From Paramecium sonneborni (Eukaryota; Ciliophora; Oligohymenophorea; Peniculida; Parameciidae): a stretch of 64,000 bases of DNA. The stretch spans positions 49,441 through 113,440 of the forward strand of contig CAJJDN010000013.1 in NCBI GenBank assembly GCA_905182985.1. Direction: 5' to 3'. The position numbers were made by a program, and so were the translations under genes. Shown one piece after another: positions 60,276 through 64,000 of this stretch. The notes below the pieces were generated by a model. It made no database searches, had not been told where the DNA came from, and saw nothing but the letters and a program-made list of their open reading frames with translations. How positions within the stretch are numbered: position 1 is the first letter of the stretch; each line of letters starts with the position of its first letter.

Positions 60276-61531
60276 ATGAGAGGACATCAAAAGAGTTCAC
60301 CAAATCTAAAATTTCTATAGCCATAATTAACTGCTCGTTAATTAAAGAGAACTGACTCAATTAATTTACGAAATGATATACAAAAAACTTAGCGTACTAA
60401 TCAAACAGAAAATTCAATGTCTATTGATAAAATATACTAAGTTACTCCAAATAGAGTACTCGCTCTAAAGAATACATCTCGAGTCTTAAAATAAAATTAC
60501 TTTCAAAAAACAGAACCTAATGACACTTTCGAAAAATAAAATATTTCTGATAATCTTAAAATATTAAGTAGAAAACAAACAGCTCCAAAATTAATATATA
60601 GACCAATTACAAAATAAAATAGTGAACTATTCTCTATAAAAGATTCACCAAGAATAATTCAAAATTCAAGTTTTCAAGATTCTAATTCAATTTATTATAT
60701 ATCTGATGTTATCACTGCATATGAAAGTAAAGAGAACTATTTTAACAGACTTTTCAAGGATCATTTCTAATCAAGCTTTATGGCATTTAAATAAGGTGCC
60801 AATTCAAAAATTATATACAAACCAAAACCGGTTATAATCCCAAAAGATCCAAAAGGTTATTCTAAATATTTTAAATTAGATACTAAAAAGTATACATTGC
60901 TACTTGATTTAGATGAAACTTTAGTACATTGCACTTTAGATTTAAAATTACCTTGTGATAAAAAACTAATAATTAAACTTTCTTAAGATGAAACATTTTA
61001 AGTAGGTGTATCTGTTAGACCTTGTTTATAAATAATGTTAGAATTGCTCGAACCTAATTTTGAGATCATAGTATTCACAGCTTCTCATGGTTAATATGCA
61101 AAAAGAGTATATTTATTCATTAATTTAGATTGTTGAATATATCGATCCAAAAAAAATAATATCTCGAGTTTTATCTAGAGAGCATTGTTGTTTTTCTGAC
61201 CAAGGTTAATATGTTAAAGATTTATCTATCATTAAGAATCGCCCACTTTCTAAGACTATTTTAGTTGATAACTCTGCTATAAGTTATTACTACTAACTTG
61301 ATAATGGTGTTCCAATTGTTCCATTTTATGATAATAAACTTGATAAACAATTACTTGCTTTAGCTAAATATCTTAATGGAATGGTTGGTATAGAAGATAT
61401 TCGCGAATATAATTAGTATTATTTCATTTCTATATAGGAAAAACCTAAAAACCTTTTTGCTTGCTAAGTTATAAACTTGGGAATAAGTTTTAGAAATGTA
61501 TAAAGTACATCTTAACTCCAGAAAAAACTGA
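60276..61531 (+). CDS. CTD small phosphatase-like (SCP/FCP1, NIF domain), 403 aa
   Basis: HAD-superfamily phosphatase of the SCP/FCP1 group; these remove phosphate from the RNA polymerase II tail or other proteins. After a disordered basic N-terminus of about 200 residues comes the catalytic YTLLLDLDETLVHCT (the DxDxT/V motif). Then GVSVRPCLQIMLELL, IIVFTASHGQYAKR, YIDPKKIISRVLSREHCCF, KDLSIIKNRPLSKTILVDN and NGVPIVPFYDN, all in the family order. Two 22-nt introns (61107-61128, 61416-61437; TAG) are needed. The first interrupts the domain after YAKR. Coding length 1,212 nt. Starts 44 bp after the histidine kinase stop. Confidence 0.92.
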
Positions 61532-61879
61532 AATTGTAATATATGACACTATTTAGTAATTTTTGTTTTTATTTGTGTGTTCATATATTTATAAGTCAAT
61601 TTCTAAAATTTCAATAAAATCATTGATTATAAAATTTTATATAAATAATATTATACAATAAATTTATTTTTTTTATTTATTAAATAAAATTTCAAGAGAG
61701 TGCATTATTGACATAGTCTTATAAAATCCTAAACCAATATACATATTTTAAAAATAATTAAACAAATATATAAAATCCACTATTATAATTCTAATTATTT
61801 TAATTATTGTAATTATTGGAAAATATCTTTTAAAAGTTGAAAAATATATATACAATAATTTAAAAATTCATTATCCAGA
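61532..61879. other. intergenic spacer
   Basis: Very AT-rich with long T- and A-runs. Nothing recognised. Confidence 0.5.
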
Positions 61880-62467
61880 ATGACAAAAGTTCATCATTTT
61901 TAATTGCGGACTAAGTAAAATAGTGATAATTTTGATTATATATTTTGCTTGCGTTTTTCTATCAATTTAAATGGCCATGATTTCAACAATTTTAAGTTTG
62001 AAGCTCATTTTTAAGAATTAGAAATTCTGATTTAAAGCAATAATTTTTCTTCAAATGAATTCATGTCCATCAATCAAATATTATTCTAACATTCTTTAAA
62101 TACACAGTTTGGGCTTCTGGATGAAAATTTTCTTATTTTTAGAGTCTGGGGTTGAATGACTGATTTTGAAAGATAAATTTTGGATAGTTGAATTGCAAAT
62201 TATAGAAAGTTCAAATGTTTGAGTTGATAATATAAAAATAAAAAGAAATCACTGTTTTTTAATTTCAATTTATTAGGTCTAAACATTATTGTAAGTTTAG
62301 GTTTGAGGATTAGAGGTTTTATTATTACTATCCTAACAAATAATTTAACAAAAGGATTGTTATTGATAATTGTTTTTGTCGAGTTTTTATCGTTCTTCAT
62401 TATATTTCTTTAATTTGTCAAAGTCTATGAAGATAAATTGCTATGCTCCACTTCGTTTCAGATTTGA
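61880..62467 (+). CDS. possible small membrane protein, 178 aa
   Basis: Begins MTKVHHFQLRTKQNSDN. The hydrophilic N-terminal 110 residues are followed by hydrophobic segments (LLGLNIIVSLGLRIRGFIITI and LLLIIVFVEFLSFFIIFL). Two introns ending AAG join three frames: 62151-62172 (22 nt) and 62217-62245 (29 nt), giving 537 nt. Both introns start GTT, a weaker donor, so the model is tentative. The family is unknown. It is followed by 311 bp with no gene before the HMG-box gene. Confidence 0.4.
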
Positions 62468-62778
62468 TGCATTCTTTTAAGACTGACAAATACCCATTTG
62501 ATTTATTAATATATTAATTGTTATTAATTGATATCAGATATTTAGACAAACCTAAAATATTTTGTTACTACTAAACTTCTTATGAAGGATTTAACAAGAA
62601 TTAAATGATTCTAAGAAAGTCATAAATTAAGTATAGATGAAACTGAATTCTAAGTAATATTAAACCATAATTAGCTTAACTTATGGATGTTAAACAATTA
62701 ATATAATTCTTATTTTTTAATTATTAATAATACAAGGTTACATAATATTTTTTTATTAAAATTATTTTTTTTGGAAAT

Positions 62779-63616
62779 ATGGAGGATAAAGAATTTGTAT
62801 TAAAATAACTTATGATTATTTAGAGTTAAGAGATTGCTAGGAAATTCTAGATATTTTTTGCACATATGGAATAATTTTGTTAATAATTTTTGAAGGGATA
62901 AAATGCGGCTGAATTTAGAAATGATAAAAGTGAAAAGAAAAAAGAACGAGATCCTAATGCACCAAAGAGACCTCTTACTGCTTTTTTCTTATTTAACTAA
63001 AAATATCGTGAAAAGGTTTTGGAAAGAAATCCAGGTATTGATTAGAATGATTTTATTTAGAAGTTAAACTTATATAAATTTCATAAATGGCTGGATAAAA
63101 ATGGAATTCAATGAGTGAAGAGGAGAAATAAGTAAAAATTATATATACTGTTTAAGCCATATATTGATTAATATAATGAAGCAAAAAATAAATATGAAGA
63201 AGAGATTAAAGATTATAATGAAAAACAAAGTATTACAAATAATGATAAAAAGAGAAAGAAATAAGAAAAAGTATTTATTATTGATTTAATATTAGTTTGA
63301 TGATAAATCTGTGAAATCAGGATAAGATTATCATTCAGATGATATTGATTCTGAATCAATATAACCAGCTATTAAACATCAACAATAGCTAAAATAATAA
63401 TAATAATAACAAACAGAAAAGAAAAAAGTTATACAAACTGTAGTTTCTGATGATGATGATGACCAAATATAATAAGGCATCTAGTCTAAACCATAATAAT
63501 CAAAATTAAAAGCTACTAAACCTAAAAATAAATAAAACATGGATGATGATCTATAAAGGGAGATAATCCAAGTAATTAATAACGACAAATCATAGAAAAA
63601 ATCAACAAAAAAATGA
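62779..63616 (+). CDS. HMG-box DNA-binding protein, 253 aa
   Basis: A chromatin architectural protein with a single HMG box: RDPNAPKRPLTAFFLFNQKYREK, then after an intron ISQMAGQKWNSMSEEEKQ and PYIDQYNEAKNKYEEEIKDY. All core aromatic and Pro positions are present. N-terminal to it is a helical region of about 60 residues; C-terminal is an acidic/Gln-rich tail (VVSDDDDDQIQQ). Introns 63035-63060 (26 nt), 63132-63156 (25 nt, AAG) and 63271-63295 (25 nt) are needed, and the first two lie within the box. Coding length 762 nt. Confidence 0.9.
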
Positions 63617-64000
63617 AATTATAACATTAAATAAATTCTATATTTAAGAATTATTTATCTTTAAAATATTCAAGTTAATTTGGATTATTTATTTTGATGT
63701 ATCTTAATTAAAAAATTTTAATTTTTTAGCAATTCATTCTAATAAATGTTAACCACTTAAATTTTGGATTCGTTGAATCAGATAATGTCTACCTTCTTGA
63801 TTAATGTTCCTAAATTAATTTCAATTTATATAATGAATCACAATATCTTAAAGTATTTATTATAATTCTAAATACAAAAAACTCATTAATTCATTTAATA
63901 GATTTATTATTTAAATAATCTACCATAAAAATATGAATTCTATCTTTATTTGAAATTTTAACTAAAATTGAATCTTTAATTAATTAAATACATATATTAT
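63617..64000 (-). CDS. possible 3' end of a gene running off the window
   Basis: A short coding-like frame on the minus strand at the right edge (SILVKISNKDRIHIFMVDYL, near 63900-63985) ends at a TGA. Further stretches toward 63700 might be exons. Too little is inside the window to model it; no family recognised. Confidence 0.2.

Noticed and set aside
1..64000. tRNA genes, CRISPR arrays, insertion sequences, bacterial promoters or operons
   Set aside because: No GC-rich cloverleaf, repeat-spacer array or transposase was seen. The genetic code and introns show a eukaryotic ciliate, so bacterial feature types do not apply.

Overview
The window is protein-coding DNA from a ciliate macronuclear genome, most like Paramecium or a close relative. 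Three things show this. Long reading frames only appear when TAA and TAG are read as glutamine and TGA is the only stop. Introns are tiny (about 22-29 nt, starting GTA/GTT/GTG). Genes are packed on both strands with gaps often below 100 bp. Base composition is very AT-rich. One departure from textbook Paramecium is that many introns end in AAG, not TAG, so I do not name the species.

Layout. 0-5.4 kb: an unknown minus gene (32-937), a possible small secreted protein, ATP synthase F1 delta-type subunit, a Gln/Asn-rich protein, an RNase T2 and a DHHC palmitoyltransferase. 5.6-13.8 kb: a cyclin L-like gene, a putative papain-fold protease, a small four-helix membrane protein, a coiled-coil protein and unknown genes. 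14.5-19.7 kb: one very long gene joining WD-like repeats, leucine-rich repeats, membrane helices, a protein-isoaspartate methyltransferase-like domain and a Cys-rich zinc-type tail. 20-28 kb: an S49 (SppA-like) peptidase homologue, three basic or disordered unknown proteins, a TPR protein and a lysosomal-type alpha-mannosidase. 28-41 kb: beta'-COP, a Rab-like GTPase, an unknown gene, a decayed AGC kinase, cathepsin C, another unknown gene and a 5S rRNA gene. 41-52 kb: kinesin-2, a CK1-family kinase and two diverged membrane histidine-kinase-like paralogues on either side of a broken gene. 51.5-64 kb: an RRM/RS splicing-type protein, a Pho80-type cyclin, a divergent histone H4, a protein kinase with DFN in place of DFG, a full hybrid histidine kinase, an SCP/FCP1-type CTD phosphatase, a short membrane protein and an HMG-box protein.

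The assembly has four direct repeats of about 0.5-1.2 kb. Each is split exactly by a single N or by a 511-base N run. They look like unmerged contig overlaps, not biological duplications. Removing one copy restores intact frames in cathepsin C, beta'-COP and the histidine kinase, whose spliced lengths then divide by three.

The genes are ordinary nuclear housekeeping, secretory/lysosomal, ciliary and signalling genes with no operon logic. The most unusual items are the 1,709-residue multidomain gene, the degenerate histidine-kinase family, the H4 variant and the AAG splice acceptors. All exon joins were derived by reading the sequence by eye and have no transcript support.
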